A DNA stretch of 64,000 bases from NCBI RefSeq assembly GCF_014305095.1, contig NZ_JACRUI010000002.1:124001-188000 (forward strand), given 5' to 3'. Below the pieces are notes generated by a model, which did not search any database, was not told where the DNA came from, and saw only the letters and a program-made list of their open reading frames with translations. Within the stretch, counting starts at the first letter, position 1. The number at the start of each line of letters is the position of its first letter. This document shows, piece by piece, positions 51,172 through 61,358 of the stretch. Position numbers and translations under genes: made by a program. This DNA is from Flavobacterium kayseriense (GTDB lineage Bacteria; Bacteroidota; Bacteroidia; Flavobacteriales; Flavobacteriaceae).

Positions 51172-53049
51172 ATGTGCACTAAAAATAGAATATTACCCGT
51201 ATTGATCGTTTTTATGTTTTTAAGTACGACTGACAATTGGGCGCAAAGCATATTACCTCCAAGTATAGAATGGCACGGTAAAAGTGAAAAATTAATAGCT
51301 AAGAATACAAATGGCTGGATCACTCCAACTGAAAAATCTGGTTTTAAGACAACACCTAATTACGATGAAACCATGAGCTGGTTTAAAAAACTAACGGATG
51401 CTTCACCTCTATTATCAATGGTTACTATCGGTACTAGTGTAGAAGGACGACTTATCTACATGATTATAGGAACAAACACACCTAACTTTGATGCCGAAGC
51501 ACTAAAAAATTCAGGAAAACCAACACTTTTTGTACAAGCTGGAATTCATTCTGGTGAAATAGATGGAAAAGATGCTGGTATGATGCTTTTACGTGATATT
51601 GCTTTTGGCGGAAAAAGTAATCTACTTGACAAGGTTAACTTCTTATTTATCCCAATATTAAGTGTCGACGCTCATGAAAACGCTTCCTCGTACAACCGAC
51701 CTAATCAAAGAGGTCCTGAAAATATGGGATGGCGCACCAACGCACAAAATTTGAACTTAAATAGAGATTACGCCAAATTAGACACAAAAGAGATAAAAGC
51801 AGTTGTTAATGTAATGAATGTTTATAGCCCAGACCTCTACATGGATATACATGTGACTGATGGCGCAGATTACCAGTACGATATTACCTTTGGTGGTATT
51901 GGGCTGCAAGGCAACTCACCTGGTATTGCTCAATGGCTAGATACTACTTTTAAGACCTATACCGATAAGGATTTAAAGTCAAACGGCCATATTCCTGGTC
52001 AATTGCTATTTGCCGTAAATGACAGAGATTTTAACGAAGGAAACATTGTGACATCTGGCGGGCCGCGCTTCTCTGACAGTTATGGAAATCTTCGCCATAT
52101 GGCCTCTATATTAGTCGAGAATCACTCTTTAAAACCCTTTAAACAAAGAGTTTTGGGAACCTATATTTTACTCGAAAGTACCTTATCGCTACTAGCGAAG
52201 CAAGGACAAAACTTACAAGAAATTACTGAAGCTGATAAAACCAAAAGAGATTTAAAAGTTCCTATGGCTTGGAAAGTACCACAAATGGAAACTGCCGTTC
52301 GATTTGATAATTTGAGTGACCTCACAAGCAGTACCTCACCTGTAGTAGCTGCAGATAGTTTGGTCTTCTCTGGTATAGCCTCCAGAGTATTAAAATCTAC
52401 TGTTACTGATGGAGAGTATGTAGAATGGTTGGGCAAACCAATCAAACAAAAAATCGTTAACTACAAAGCGACCGAACCAATTGATTTTATTAGTCGACCA
52501 AAAGGATACTGGATTCCTGCCTCATGCGATGTTGTTATTGAGCGCTTAAAACTACACGGTATCAAAATGGAAACGCTGGAAGAAGCACACGAACTTACTT
52601 TGGAGATGTATCGTATTGAAGACGCAAAAGTCGAAGATGAAAACCAACAAATGAAGCCTTTTGAAGGTCATATGCAGGTAAGCGGCACAACTAAAACAGA
52701 GACAAATACAAGGGTATACCCTAAAGGATCTGTTTTTATTACTACAGATCAGCCATTAGGCGATTTAGCGATGGTTTTATTAGAACCGCTATCCAAAGAT
52801 TCTTTTTTTAGATGGGGGTTCTTTCTTTCTATCTTTCAACGAACTGAATATGTCGAGTCGTACGTTATGGAACCGATGGCGATCAAAATGCTGCAAGAGT
52901 CACCTGAACTTAAAAAAGAATTTGAACTAAAAATAGCAACTGATTCTAAGTTTGCTAACAATCCCAACGCTATATTAGCATGGTTTTATAGCAAAACAAA
53001 ATACTATGACAAGAACTATTTACTTTATCCAGTAGGTAGACAGCTATAG
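51172..53049 (+). CDS. Secreted M14 zinc carboxypeptidase
   Basis: A 625-aa exported protein with a signal peptide (ILPVLIVFMFLSTTDNWAQ). The M14 zinc site is visible: HSGEIDGKD (H-x-x-E, about residues 126-134), and a third ligand in MDIHVTDGAD (about 225). The substrate part TNAQNLNLNRDYAKLD (about 185-200) has the Asn-Arg pair typical for the family, and ENHSLKPFKQR (about 313) contains the catalytic Glu region. The C-terminal about 270 residues are an extension with beta and helical parts. It removes C-terminal residues from peptides or wall fragments. Confidence 0.9.
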   Translation: MCTKNRILPVLIVFMFLSTTDNWAQSILPPSIEWHGKSEKLIAKNTNGWITPTEKSGFKTTPNYDETMSWFKKLTDASPLLSMVTIGTSVEGRLIYMIIGTNTPNFDAEALKNSGKPTLFVQAGIHSGEIDGKDAGMMLLRDIAFGGKSNLLDKVNFLFIPILSVDAHENASSYNRPNQRGPENMGWRTNAQNLNLNRDYAKLDTKEIKAVVNVMNVYSPDLYMDIHVTDGADYQYDITFGGIGLQGNSPGIAQWLDTTFKTYTDKDLKSNGHIPGQLLFAVNDRDFNEGNIVTSGGPRFSDSYGNLRHMASILVENHSLKPFKQRVLGTYILLESTLSLLAKQGQNLQEITEADKTKRDLKVPMAWKVPQMETAVRFDNLSDLTSSTSPVVAADSLVFSGIASRVLKSTVTDGEYVEWLGKPIKQKIVNYKATEPIDFISRPKGYWIPASCDVVIERLKLHGIKMETLEEAHELTLEMYRIEDAKVEDENQQMKPFEGHMQVSGTTKTETNTRVYPKGSVFITTDQPLGDLAMVLLEPLSKDSFFRWGFFLSIFQRTEYVESYVMEPMAIKMLQESPELKKEFELKIATDSKFANNPNAILAWFYSKTKYYDKNYLLYPVGRQL

Positions 53050-53063
53050 TTAAAAATACAACC

Positions 53064-53444
53064 GTGAAGTCATTTCAATTTAATATTTATTACTTTATAT
53101 GGGCGATAGCAATTTTCATACTAGAAGTTGCTATCGCTCTCTACCTTCATGACAATTTTATCCGTCCTTATTTTGGGGATTTTCTTGTAATTATTTTATT
53201 ATATACTGCTATCAAGACAGTACTTCCCTATTCTATTTTAAGTGCCGCCTCAATTGCCTTACTTATTTGCTATATAATAGAAATAGCGCAATATCTTAAT
53301 CTCTTATCTACGCTTGGTTTGCAAAAATCTCGACTACTTGCCATTATATTAGGAAATTCCTTCTCTTGGTCAGACATGCTTGCCTATACATTGGGTTTTG
53401 CCTTTATCATCGGTATCGAAAAATTAATAATAAAACAAAACTAG
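53064..53444 (+). CDS. DUF2809 family membrane protein
   Basis: A 126-aa membrane protein with four helices; the start is GTG (53064), 15 bases after the peptidase stop. The motif RPYFGDFLVIILLYTAIKTV and the C-terminal GNSFSWSDMLAYTLGFAF are typical of DUF2809 (VanZ-like size). Function unknown. Probably translated with the preceding peptidase gene. Confidence 0.8.
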   Translation: MKSFQFNIYYFIWAIAIFILEVAIALYLHDNFIRPYFGDFLVIILLYTAIKTVLPYSILSAASIALLICYIIEIAQYLNLLSTLGLQKSRLLAIILGNSFSWSDMLAYTLGFAFIIGIEKLIIKQN

Positions 53445-53584
53445 CGATTTGCTATCGCAACAGCTTTTAAAAATAGGTTAGAAATAATTAACGTAGTCGT
53501 TTCAGCACTTTTCTTGACTAAATACCGATTAAATAAGAATAAAAGTGCAGTCATAATTCACTGAAAAACATTTGCTTAAAAATT

Positions 53585-53668
53585 TTATTTATATTAAGTC
53601 TAAATAAGTTTTGCAGATTCAAAATCGCATTATATATTTGCATCATTATTTTTACTTATTCTAAATAA
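53585..53668 (+). promoter_or_regulatory. Promoter of the siderophore receptor with two Fur-like boxes
   Basis: The -33 element TTTTG (53609-53613), 19 bases, then TATATTTG (53633-53640): an ideal promoter of this phylum. Two inverted repeats of the same 9-5-9 form flank it: TTATTTATA-TTAAG-TCTAAATAA (53585-53607) and TTATTTTTA-CTTAT-TCTAAATAA (53646-53668). The right arms are identical. The upstream box touches the -33 element and the downstream box covers the RNA start and leader, as expected for iron-dependent Fur repression. Confidence 0.7.
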
Positions 53669-53673
53669 AAGAT

Positions 53674-55899
53674 ATGAAACATATAATTTTACCAGGGTTA
53701 GCCTTACTATTTACCTTAACATCTAATGCTCAAAATTTTCAAAGTGGAGATCAAAGCGCTCCTGATGATACTTTTTTAACAGCCATAAATGATACTGTTA
53801 AAAAGAATAAAGGAGAAGTCCTAAAAGAAATCATGATTAATGGCAGTAAACAACATAAACCAGTTTCGGCCATTAGATCTGGATTAAAAATTATCGATAT
53901 TCCTCAAAGTGTACAAATCATTGGCAGCGAAATTATAACACAACAGCAAGCGATTCGTTTAAGCGATGTGATTAAGAATGTTAATGGTGTTTATGTAGGA
54001 TCTGCTCGTGGAGGTGCTCAAGAATCATTTTGGTCAAGAGGATACGATATGTCTGCTAACAATATGTTCAAAAATGGTTTCCGCTTCAGTAGCGGTTCTA
54101 TTCCTGAAGTTTCTTCTTTAGAAAAAGTAGAAATTTTGAAAGGAAGTGCTGCCCTTTTATACGGAAACGTAGCACCAGGAGGCATTCTAAACATGGTAAC
54201 AAAAACACCATCATTTGTAAAAGGTGGAGAAGTAAGTATGCAAATGGGAAGTTATTCTTTTTACAAACCTTCCATAGATATTTATGGTCCTTTAAATGAT
54301 TATATAGCATATCGTTTTACGGGATCCTATGAAAATTCTAAGAGCTTTAGAGATGTTGTATCAAAAGAGCGATTCTATGTAAATCCATCGTTCTTGTTTA
54401 AAGTGAGTCCAAAAACAGAAATCACTTTACAGGGAGATTATTTAAATGACGACTGGACACCTGACTTTGGTACTGCCATAATAGGAAAAGAGATTGTAGA
54501 TTTACCCCGAAGCACTTATTTAGGAGCTACATGGTCAAATGGTAAAACTATTCAATCGACAGTATCTGCTTTAGTTAATCATAACTTTAATGATAATTGG
54601 ACGTTAAACTTTAATTCTTCTTTTCAAAACTATGAAAGAGAATCAAAAGGAACAGAACGTATTCAGCCGGATGCAGCCGGAAACTGGAACCGTCCTTTAG
54701 GTCAAACTAAAAATTTAGAGCAAATTATTGGAGAACAGATTAGCTTGCAAGGTTCATTTGCGACTGGTAAAATAAAACATCAGGTATTTACAGGAATAGA
54801 TTTAGAAAATTCTTTTTTACAATCGTACAACTTTGCATTTAACCCTACAACTTACGGAAGCGGAAATATTTATGATTTTGAAAATTTCAACCAAGGTGTA
54901 GGCATACCAGATGCAACTACAACACGTGTAGTAAAAACAGATACCAACCGTTTTGGTATCTACGCACAAGATTTAATATCGCTTACCGATAAATTTAAAG
55001 TCTTAGCTGGTTTACGCTGGTCTTGGCAAGAAGCTAAAGTAGATACCTACAACTTAACTAAAATTCCTGCAGAACTTACAACTACACCTAATCGTCCAGA
55101 CCAAGCCTTTACTCCTAAAGTTGGATTAGTGTATCAGCCTACTTCTACTAGTTCGCTATTTGCAAGTTATAGTTCCTCTTTTACACCTAATTCTGGAAAT
55201 ACTGTGAATGGTGAGGCAATCGAAGCGTCAATCATTGATCAATATGAGCTTGGTATTAAAAAAGATTTCTTCAAAGGTAAGCTGACTACTAATGTTACTT
55301 TGTACCAAATTAATAATAGTAACCTTGCACAAACTGCAGAATTCAAAGCTGACGGAACTACAAATATAGATTCAAACATAAAAGAACTAAGCGGTGCTAC
55401 TAGCAGTGAAGGGATAGAAATTGATATTACTGCAAGACCATTTGAAGGATTTAGCCTAATTGCTGGATATAGCTATAACGATATGCGTTATACCAAGACC
55501 AGCGGTTTAGCGGGAAGTTTTATTGAAGGAGATCGTTTGGCTAGAACACCTGCAAATACAGGAAACTTGAGCTTCTTTTACACTTTACCTTCAGGAAAAT
55601 TAAAAGGACTTTCCATTGGAGCAATTGGAAACTATATTGGTGATAGAGTTGGTGGCTGGAATAATAGATATACTAACGATGTCAATAATCCAGGTTCATT
55701 ATCGACAGAAGACAGAGAAGTGCCACTTTCGGGATATACAACTATAGATTTGAGCGCCGGTTACAGCTGGAAAAAGTTCTCAATACTTTGTAAGCTATCT
55801 AACGTCACTAATGAACTAAATTACACAGTTCACGAAAACTACAGTGTAAACCCTATTGCACCTAGACAAGTACTTACATCATTGAGATATAAATTTTAA
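53674..55899 (+). CDS. TonB-dependent siderophore receptor
   Basis: A 741-aa outer-membrane protein. Signal peptide MKHIILPGLALLFTLTSNAQ, then a plug domain (about 60-170; SGLKIIDIPQSVQIIGSEII, LSDVIKNVNGVYVGSARGG, GSAALLYGNVAPGGILNMVTK) and a 22-strand barrel ending YTVHENYSVNPIAPRQVLTSLRYKF. The plug sequence and the ending are typical of ferric siderophore receptors (FhuA/FoxA type). The ligand is uncertain. A strong Fur-like control region precedes it. There is no neighbouring uptake operon. Confidence 0.93.
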   Translation: MKHIILPGLALLFTLTSNAQNFQSGDQSAPDDTFLTAINDTVKKNKGEVLKEIMINGSKQHKPVSAIRSGLKIIDIPQSVQIIGSEIITQQQAIRLSDVIKNVNGVYVGSARGGAQESFWSRGYDMSANNMFKNGFRFSSGSIPEVSSLEKVEILKGSAALLYGNVAPGGILNMVTKTPSFVKGGEVSMQMGSYSFYKPSIDIYGPLNDYIAYRFTGSYENSKSFRDVVSKERFYVNPSFLFKVSPKTEITLQGDYLNDDWTPDFGTAIIGKEIVDLPRSTYLGATWSNGKTIQSTVSALVNHNFNDNWTLNFNSSFQNYERESKGTERIQPDAAGNWNRPLGQTKNLEQIIGEQISLQGSFATGKIKHQVFTGIDLENSFLQSYNFAFNPTTYGSGNIYDFENFNQGVGIPDATTTRVVKTDTNRFGIYAQDLISLTDKFKVLAGLRWSWQEAKVDTYNLTKIPAELTTTPNRPDQAFTPKVGLVYQPTSTSSLFASYSSSFTPNSGNTVNGEAIEASIIDQYELGIKKDFFKGKLTTNVTLYQINNSNLAQTAEFKADGTTNIDSNIKELSGATSSEGIEIDITARPFEGFSLIAGYSYNDMRYTKTSGLAGSFIEGDRLARTPANTGNLSFFYTLPSGKLKGLSIGAIGNYIGDRVGGWNNRYTNDVNNPGSLSTEDREVPLSGYTTIDLSAGYSWKKFSILCKLSNVTNELNYTVHENYSVNPIAPRQVLTSLRYKF

Positions 55900-55930
55900 T
55901 CCATATCTTCTTTTAAATTTTAGAAACAAT

Positions 55931-55962
55931 AAAAAACTCGTTTAATACTAAACGAGTTTTTT
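55931..55962. terminator. Terminator after the TonB receptor
   Basis: AAAAAACTCGTTTA / TAAACGAGTTTTTT, 14 bp, loop ATAC. Confidence 0.88.
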
Positions 55963-56026
55963 TATTGAAGTTATTAAACTTAGTAAAACAATGCTATCCT
56001 AATTAGCAACATACTTAATGTTGATG

Positions 56027-56404
56027 CTAACTAAAAGAAATTCCTTCTTCTTCCAAAGCATCAAACAACTTTTCGTACTGAGAAGGATCATATTTCTCTA
56101 CTCCACTTTGATACCACACTAAAATTGTATCGATTTGATGCGGTGTATAATTATCGGTATCAATAGCCATACCTAACATTCCAGCTAAAAGAAAATCCTC
56201 TAAAACTTTATCAGTCACTATTCGTTTTGGAATACCAAAACTGACATCTCCATTCATGCGTTCATACTCTGAGCGTCCTGACATAAATCCAGCAAAAACA
56301 GCTTCATTATTTTGTGCACAGTGTTGTGATGAAAAGGGATTTATTCCCAGCGAATACCCTTCATAGTATTCCTTAACGTAGGTTGGATTATAAACTTTTT
56401 TCAT
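56027..56404 (-). CDS. Hypothetical cytoplasmic protein
   Basis: A 125-aa protein without signal peptide, starting MKKVYNPTYVKEYYEGYSLG and containing NNEAVFAGFMSGRSEYERMN. No family can be named. A helical, acidic C-terminus (KLFDALEEEGISFS). The tight Gly/Tyr pattern near the N-terminus suggests a small enzyme-like or regulatory fold. Single gene between the receptor and valS. Confidence 0.68.
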   Translation of the reverse strand: MKKVYNPTYVKEYYEGYSLGINPFSSQHCAQNNEAVFAGFMSGRSEYERMNGDVSFGIPKRIVTDKVLEDFLLAGMLGMAIDTDNYTPHQIDTILVWYQSGVEKYDPSQYEKLFDALEEEGISFS

Positions 56405-56599
56405 TAGTATTTAAATGCTATAGTGGTGTTATAGAACAAAAGTACTCTGTATTTAAAAGTTATAACAGTAAAATCGTTAAAAGGAAAAAAAACTCTTTAA
56501 AACACAGGCGCTCTGTCGTTTGTCGATAAAACACAAACAAAACACTAATCTATTCACTTTATATCTATTATTTAAATGCTTTTTTTAACTACAAAAAAA

Positions 56600-56622
56600 C
56601 CCATCTCAGTTATTGAGATGGG
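56600..56622 (-). terminator. Terminator of valS
   Basis: CCCATCTCA / TGAGATGGG, 9 bp, loop GTTAT, T run on the minus strand. Confidence 0.85.
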
Positions 56623-56645
56623 CTTTGTACTTTTACAACCTTTTA

Positions 56646-59279
56646 CTATTTCAAACCTGCTAAACTTTGTTCGATAGTCTCAATTTTTGCTAAGGCATCT
56701 GCTTCTTTTTGTCTTTCATTAGCCAAAACTTTTTCTGGTGCTCCGTTAACAAATTTCTCATTAGTTAATTTTCCCTGTACTGATTTCAAGAAACCTTTTG
56801 TGTATTCTAATTCTGTTTTCAGTTTAGCAATTTCTTCTTCAACATTAATATTTCCTGTGATTGGAATAAAGTATTCGTTTGAATTAACACGGTACGATAA
56901 CGCGCCATCTACTTTATCAGTTACATATTCTAATGTCGTGATGTTCCCTAGTTTGATTACAACCGAATCAAAATAAGTCGATACATTATCATTGTTAATC
57001 GCTTTTAACTCGATAGCATCTTTAAACGGAATATTCTTGTCCTTACGAATCGTTCTAACTCCAGAGATTACTTCCATTGTGTTTTCAAAATCGGCAATTA
57101 AAGTAGCACTAAAAGACTTCATTTCTGGCCAAGTTGAAACGATAAGCGCCTCCTCTTTTGTTCTCGGTGCTAGTATCTGCCAAATCTCTTCGGTCAAGAA
57201 AGGCATAAATGGATGTAATAATTTCAAGTTGTTTTCAAGCATTTCTATCGCTTTTGCAAAAGTTTTGCTATCAATAGGTTGCTGGTATGCTGGTTTAATC
57301 ATTTCAAGGAACCAAGAACAGAAATCATCCCAAACTAATTTGTAAGTTCCCATTAATGCTTCTGAAATTCTGTATTTCTCAAAGTTGTCTTCAATTTCTA
57401 AAAGGGTTTGTTGCAACTTAGCTTCATACCATTCGATAGCTACTTTTGAAGATTCTGGTTGTGGGATAGCATCTGAAACTTCCCAACCTTTGATTAATTT
57501 AAAAGCATTCCAAATTTTATTGGTAAACCCTTTTCCTTGATTACACAACTCTTCGTCAAACATTATATCATTTCCTGCAGAAGCACTTAAAAGCAATCCT
57601 ACACGAACACCATCGGCACCAAACTTCTCGATCAAATCTAATGGATCAGGTGAGTTTCCTAATGACTTAGACATTTTGCGTCTTTGTTTATCACGAACTA
57701 AACCAGTCAAATATACATTTGTAAATGGTTTTTTATCGGTATATTCATAACCCGCAATAATCATCCTCGCTACCCAGAAAAACAAAATATCTGGACCCGT
57801 TACTAAATCATTTGTAGGGTAATAGTATTTAAAATCTTCACTTTCTGGATCCATTATCCCACCAAAAACCGACATGGGCCAAAGCCAAGAAGAAAACCAA
57901 GTATCTAAGGCATCAACATCTTGTCTTAAGTCAGTAGTGAGGAGTGCGTCGTTAGAAGTTTTACTTTTAGCTAAAACCAAAGCATCTTCGATGTTTTCAG
58001 CAACTACAAAATCCTCTTTGCCATCCCCGTAGAAATAAGCTGGAATCTGTTGTCCCCACCACAACTGACGTGAAATATTCCAATCGCGAATGTTGTTCAA
58101 CCAGTGTGCATACGTATTATTGAAACGAGCTGGGTGCAATTTAATATCTCCATCAACCAATACAGATTGGATTGCTGGTTTTACTAAGTCTTCCATTTTC
58201 AAGAACCATTGATCTGACAATCTTGGTTCGATCACCGCCTTAGTTCTTTCAGAAGTTCCAACTTTATTTAAATGTATTTCTGTTTTTGCAAGCGCACCAA
58301 TAGTTTCTAACTCTACTGCAACTTCATCACGAACTACAAAACGATCTTTTCCTTGGTAATGCAAACCAAAACTATTCATTGTAGCATCTTCATTAAAGAT
58401 GTCTATAATTTCAAGGTTGTGCTTCTCCCCTAATGTTTTGTCATTAATATCGTGAGCAGGAGTTACTTTCAGGCATCCCGTTCCAAATTCGATATCAACA
58501 TATTCATCTTCAATAATAGGAATAACTCTACCACAAATTGGTACAATAGCTTTCTTTCCTTTTAAATGTGCAAAACGTTCGTCATTTGGATTGATACAAA
58601 TTGCACTATCTCCAAAAATAGTTTCAGGACGCGTAGTTGCAATTGTTAAGTAATCATCCGATCCTTCAATTTTATATTGGATAAAGTACAATTTACCTTG
58701 TCTTTCTTCAAAAATTACTTCTTCATCAGACAAAGTTGTTTTTGCTTCAGGATCCCAGTTTACCATACGGTATCCACGGTAAATCAAGCCTTTGTTGTAC
58801 AAATCAACAAAAGATTTAATTACAGATGCTGACATATCAGGATCCATAGTAAACTTGGTGCGCTCCCAGTCGCATGATGCTCCTAGTTTTTTTAACTGCT
58901 CTAAAATTACCCCACCATATTTGTCTGTCCAGTCATAAGCATGCTTTAAAAACTCCTCACGTGTCAAATCAGCTTTATTGATTCCTTCTGATTTTAATTT
59001 GGCAACCACCTTAGCCTCAGTAGCAATCGATGCATGATCTGTACCAGGTACCCAACAAGCGTTGAATCCTTTAAGACGTGCACGACGAATTAGAACATCT
59101 TGGATAGTATTATTTAACATGTGCCCCATGTGCAAGACTCCAGTCACATTAGGTGGCGGAATTACAATGGTATAAGGTGTTCTATGATCTGGCTCTGAAT
59201 GAAAATAATTGTTTTCCATCCAGTAAGCATACCATTTATCTTCAATAGTCTTTGCTTCAAATTGTGCAGGAATTGTCAT
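56646..59279 (-). CDS. valS: Valyl-tRNA synthetase
   Basis: An 877-aa cytoplasmic class I synthetase. The HIGH motif is HMGHM in PPPNVTGVLHMGHMLNNT (about residues 41-58). The editing domain (TTRPETIFGDSAICINP, about 213) removes Thr-tRNA(Val). The KMSKS motif is in RRKMSKSLGNSPDPLD (about 535). The anticodon-binding domain and C-terminal coiled-coil are complete (ENFEKYRISEALMGTYKLVWDDF; ending ALAKIETIEQSLAGLK). The length is normal for this phylum. Confidence 0.97.
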   Translation of the reverse strand: MTIPAQFEAKTIEDKWYAYWMENNYFHSEPDHRTPYTIVIPPPNVTGVLHMGHMLNNTIQDVLIRRARLKGFNACWVPGTDHASIATEAKVVAKLKSEGINKADLTREEFLKHAYDWTDKYGGVILEQLKKLGASCDWERTKFTMDPDMSASVIKSFVDLYNKGLIYRGYRMVNWDPEAKTTLSDEEVIFEERQGKLYFIQYKIEGSDDYLTIATTRPETIFGDSAICINPNDERFAHLKGKKAIVPICGRVIPIIEDEYVDIEFGTGCLKVTPAHDINDKTLGEKHNLEIIDIFNEDATMNSFGLHYQGKDRFVVRDEVAVELETIGALAKTEIHLNKVGTSERTKAVIEPRLSDQWFLKMEDLVKPAIQSVLVDGDIKLHPARFNNTYAHWLNNIRDWNISRQLWWGQQIPAYFYGDGKEDFVVAENIEDALVLAKSKTSNDALLTTDLRQDVDALDTWFSSWLWPMSVFGGIMDPESEDFKYYYPTNDLVTGPDILFFWVARMIIAGYEYTDKKPFTNVYLTGLVRDKQRRKMSKSLGNSPDPLDLIEKFGADGVRVGLLLSASAGNDIMFDEELCNQGKGFTNKIWNAFKLIKGWEVSDAIPQPESSKVAIEWYEAKLQQTLLEIEDNFEKYRISEALMGTYKLVWDDFCSWFLEMIKPAYQQPIDSKTFAKAIEMLENNLKLLHPFMPFLTEEIWQILAPRTKEEALIVSTWPEMKSFSATLIADFENTMEVISGVRTIRKDKNIPFKDAIELKAINNDNVSTYFDSVVIKLGNITTLEYVTDKVDGALSYRVNSNEYFIPITGNINVEEEIAKLKTELEYTKGFLKSVQGKLTNEKFVNGAPEKVLANERQKEADALAKIETIEQSLAGLK

Positions 59280-59516
59280 TTTTTATACTGATTTATTTCA
59301 TCGTTGTCTTTCTTATTCATTCGTAGAGTGGAGCAAAATTCAATCCTCCTTATTCTGAAATAATTAAGGCAGCAAACAAACTTTTTATATTTGGTCTAAT
59401 TATTGTACTTTGTATTGGGAACAAAAGTAAATAATAAAGTAGACTATAAAAAGAGAATTAAAAATTTGTCTCCTAATAAAAAGATTCTATATTTACTTTG
59501 ATTAAATTAAATCGAA

Positions 59517-59906
59517 ATGAAAAAAATAATACCATTAGTAGCAGGTTTTCTGATAAGTAGTATTGGTTTTGCTCAAAATGGACCAAAAATTGATTTTAAA
59601 GATAAAAACAATACTATCGATTATGGAACAATAACCAAAGAAAAAGACAACGGAATACGTTCTTTTGTATTTACAAACACTGGTGATGCACCTTTAATTA
59701 TCTCATCTGTGCAAACAACATCAAATTGCACTATTTTATCAAAGCAAAACGACACTATTTTACCAGGTAAATCCTCAAAGATTGATGTAAAGTATAACAT
59801 GACTGAAGGTCCGATTCGAAAAACAATCACAGTTGAATCTAACGCAATTAATTACGATGAAGGTAGAATTCCTCTTAAAATAAAAGGAGAAGTCGTAAGT
59901 AAATAA
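59517..59906 (+). CDS. DUF1573 domain secreted protein
   Basis: A 129-aa protein with a signal peptide (MKKIIPLVAGFLISSIGFAQ). The mature part is a single immunoglobulin-like DUF1573 domain: DYGTITKEKDNGIRSFVFTNTGDAPLIISSVQTTSNCTI, PGKSSKIDVKYNM and EGRIPLKIKGEVV. The family resembles periplasmic chaperone-like or surface modules. In many homologues a Cys-Gly pair follows 'TSNC'; here the Cys is followed by Thr. Single gene with a terminator. Confidence 0.87.
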   Translation: MKKIIPLVAGFLISSIGFAQNGPKIDFKDKNNTIDYGTITKEKDNGIRSFVFTNTGDAPLIISSVQTTSNCTILSKQNDTILPGKSSKIDVKYNMTEGPIRKTITVESNAINYDEGRIPLKIKGEVVSK

Positions 59907-59926
59907 CTCTTAGATCCTATTAATAC

Positions 59927-59960
59927 AGTAGCTATTGGAAACCCTTTTTCGATAGCTACT
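59927..59960 (+). terminator. Terminator after DUF1573
   Basis: AGTAGCTAT / ATAGCTACT with an inner weak stem, then seven T. Confidence 0.82.
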
Positions 59961-59964
59961 TTTT

Positions 59965-61293
59965 TTATAAAATTTTCAGCAGTTTAAATCTAAATTTTAA
60001 TAGTCTGCCTTTCCTAATTACCTCTATTGTTATCCATTTCTCTTTTTCTGCTTTAAGTAAAGAATTAACTTCATTCAAGGAGTATCTCTGAACCTCCTTA
60101 CCGTTAATTGATTTAACAATATCACCAGCTAATAAACCCGCCTTAGCTGATTCAGAATTCTTTCGAACATTGTCAATTTCATATATGGGCTTTAACTTAA
60201 AATTATATCTAAAATTATTAACTAAGTTATCATTTATAGTTGTGTTATAATCGCTTTTCTTCGTCTCTAATTTTAAAGAAATAGTCTCCTGAACCCATTG
60301 CATTCCCGCGTTTCTTATTTCGATGCCACTTTTATTGTAGTTAAAATAAGCTTTGAAATCTGAATTTTTCCTAAGAAACAACTGTCCATTTTTGTAATCA
60401 AATACAACAGAAAATCTTTTAAATATCTCACCACCAACCGAACCAAGTCGGCCAGAAACCATTTTAACATGTTTAAGAGAAGTAGAATCTGGAAATGCTG
60501 CGATTGGATTTTCAAATTTAAAATCATTGATCTTAAATTCAGAAATTAATGCTCGCTTACCATAAATATCACCACTAAACCCTTTACCAAGGTAATCATC
60601 AAAATTTTTTGAAGGGACTTTTATATCAACTGATTTATTTTCAAATAACCACAAGGCATCGCTGTGTCCCGTATCTATTAAAAGTTTAACTGGCACTTCC
60701 CTACTTCCCACAGTAACATTTGCTTGCACATAAGGTTTATTGCCTTCAATGGTTATCGTAGTGGATTTATACTTTTTTTCTAGTTTTCTCCTAAATTTCG
60801 TTCTGTCACGATGAAAAACTAACATTTTATTTGCATAATTTATTTCCAGCAAATTATTTCTAAAAAAGGGATATCCAATTATACCATTTACTGGAATTCC
60901 GACTTTAGAAGACAAGTTAAATGATTCATCTAAAATCACATATATCATGTGGTCTTCAGAAACCATACCTTTTACTTTTAATTGATTTCCAGTAGATCTT
61001 AATCCAGCTACAGCATCTTTACTCCCTAACCCTTTAAGTTCAATAGTTTCCGTATTCAATAAGCTTATACTGTCTTTTTCTTCTAAACTAAATAAAATGG
61101 TCTCTTGTACACCGGAATCTAGCATAAAAGTCAGTTCAGTCCCATTAACCTGCAATGGGATAAAAATTAGATTATTGATTAATTGAAATGGTATTTTTAT
61201 TCTTTTCGCTTCTTTATTAAAAACGAAGCCATTTTGAGCCATGAGTGAACTAAAACAAATAAATAAAAAAGCACTTAGCACTATTTTCTTCAT
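59965..61293 (-). CDS. Double retropepsin-like aspartyl protease with PDZ domain
   Basis: A 442-aa exported protein from ATG 61293 (MKKIVLSAFLFICFSSLMAQ; an earlier ATG at 61368 gives no sensible signal). Two aspartic protease half-domains: TFMLDSGVQETILFS (about residue 58-72, active Asp) and VPVKLLIDTGHSDALWLF (about 190, active Asp in DTG). The first site reads D-S-G, the second D-T-G. A PDZ domain ends the protein (about 355-442; AGLLAGDIVKSINGKEVQRYS). This arrangement is usual for Bacteroidota 'aspartyl protease family' proteins and suggests a periplasmic peptidase with substrate-recognition domain. Divergent from an aminotransferase. Confidence 0.88.
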   Translation of the reverse strand: MKKIVLSAFLFICFSSLMAQNGFVFNKEAKRIKIPFQLINNLIFIPLQVNGTELTFMLDSGVQETILFSLEEKDSISLLNTETIELKGLGSKDAVAGLRSTGNQLKVKGMVSEDHMIYVILDESFNLSSKVGIPVNGIIGYPFFRNNLLEINYANKMLVFHRDRTKFRRKLEKKYKSTTITIEGNKPYVQANVTVGSREVPVKLLIDTGHSDALWLFENKSVDIKVPSKNFDDYLGKGFSGDIYGKRALISEFKINDFKFENPIAAFPDSTSLKHVKMVSGRLGSVGGEIFKRFSVVFDYKNGQLFLRKNSDFKAYFNYNKSGIEIRNAGMQWVQETISLKLETKKSDYNTTINDNLVNNFRYNFKLKPIYEIDNVRKNSESAKAGLLAGDIVKSINGKEVQRYSLNEVNSLLKAEKEKWITIEVIRKGRLLKFRFKLLKIL

Positions 61294-61358
61294 AAAAAAG
61301 GTTTCTATAAAATTACTTAAAAATTCACATTTTATTCCATATTTAACAATTTTTAAGG

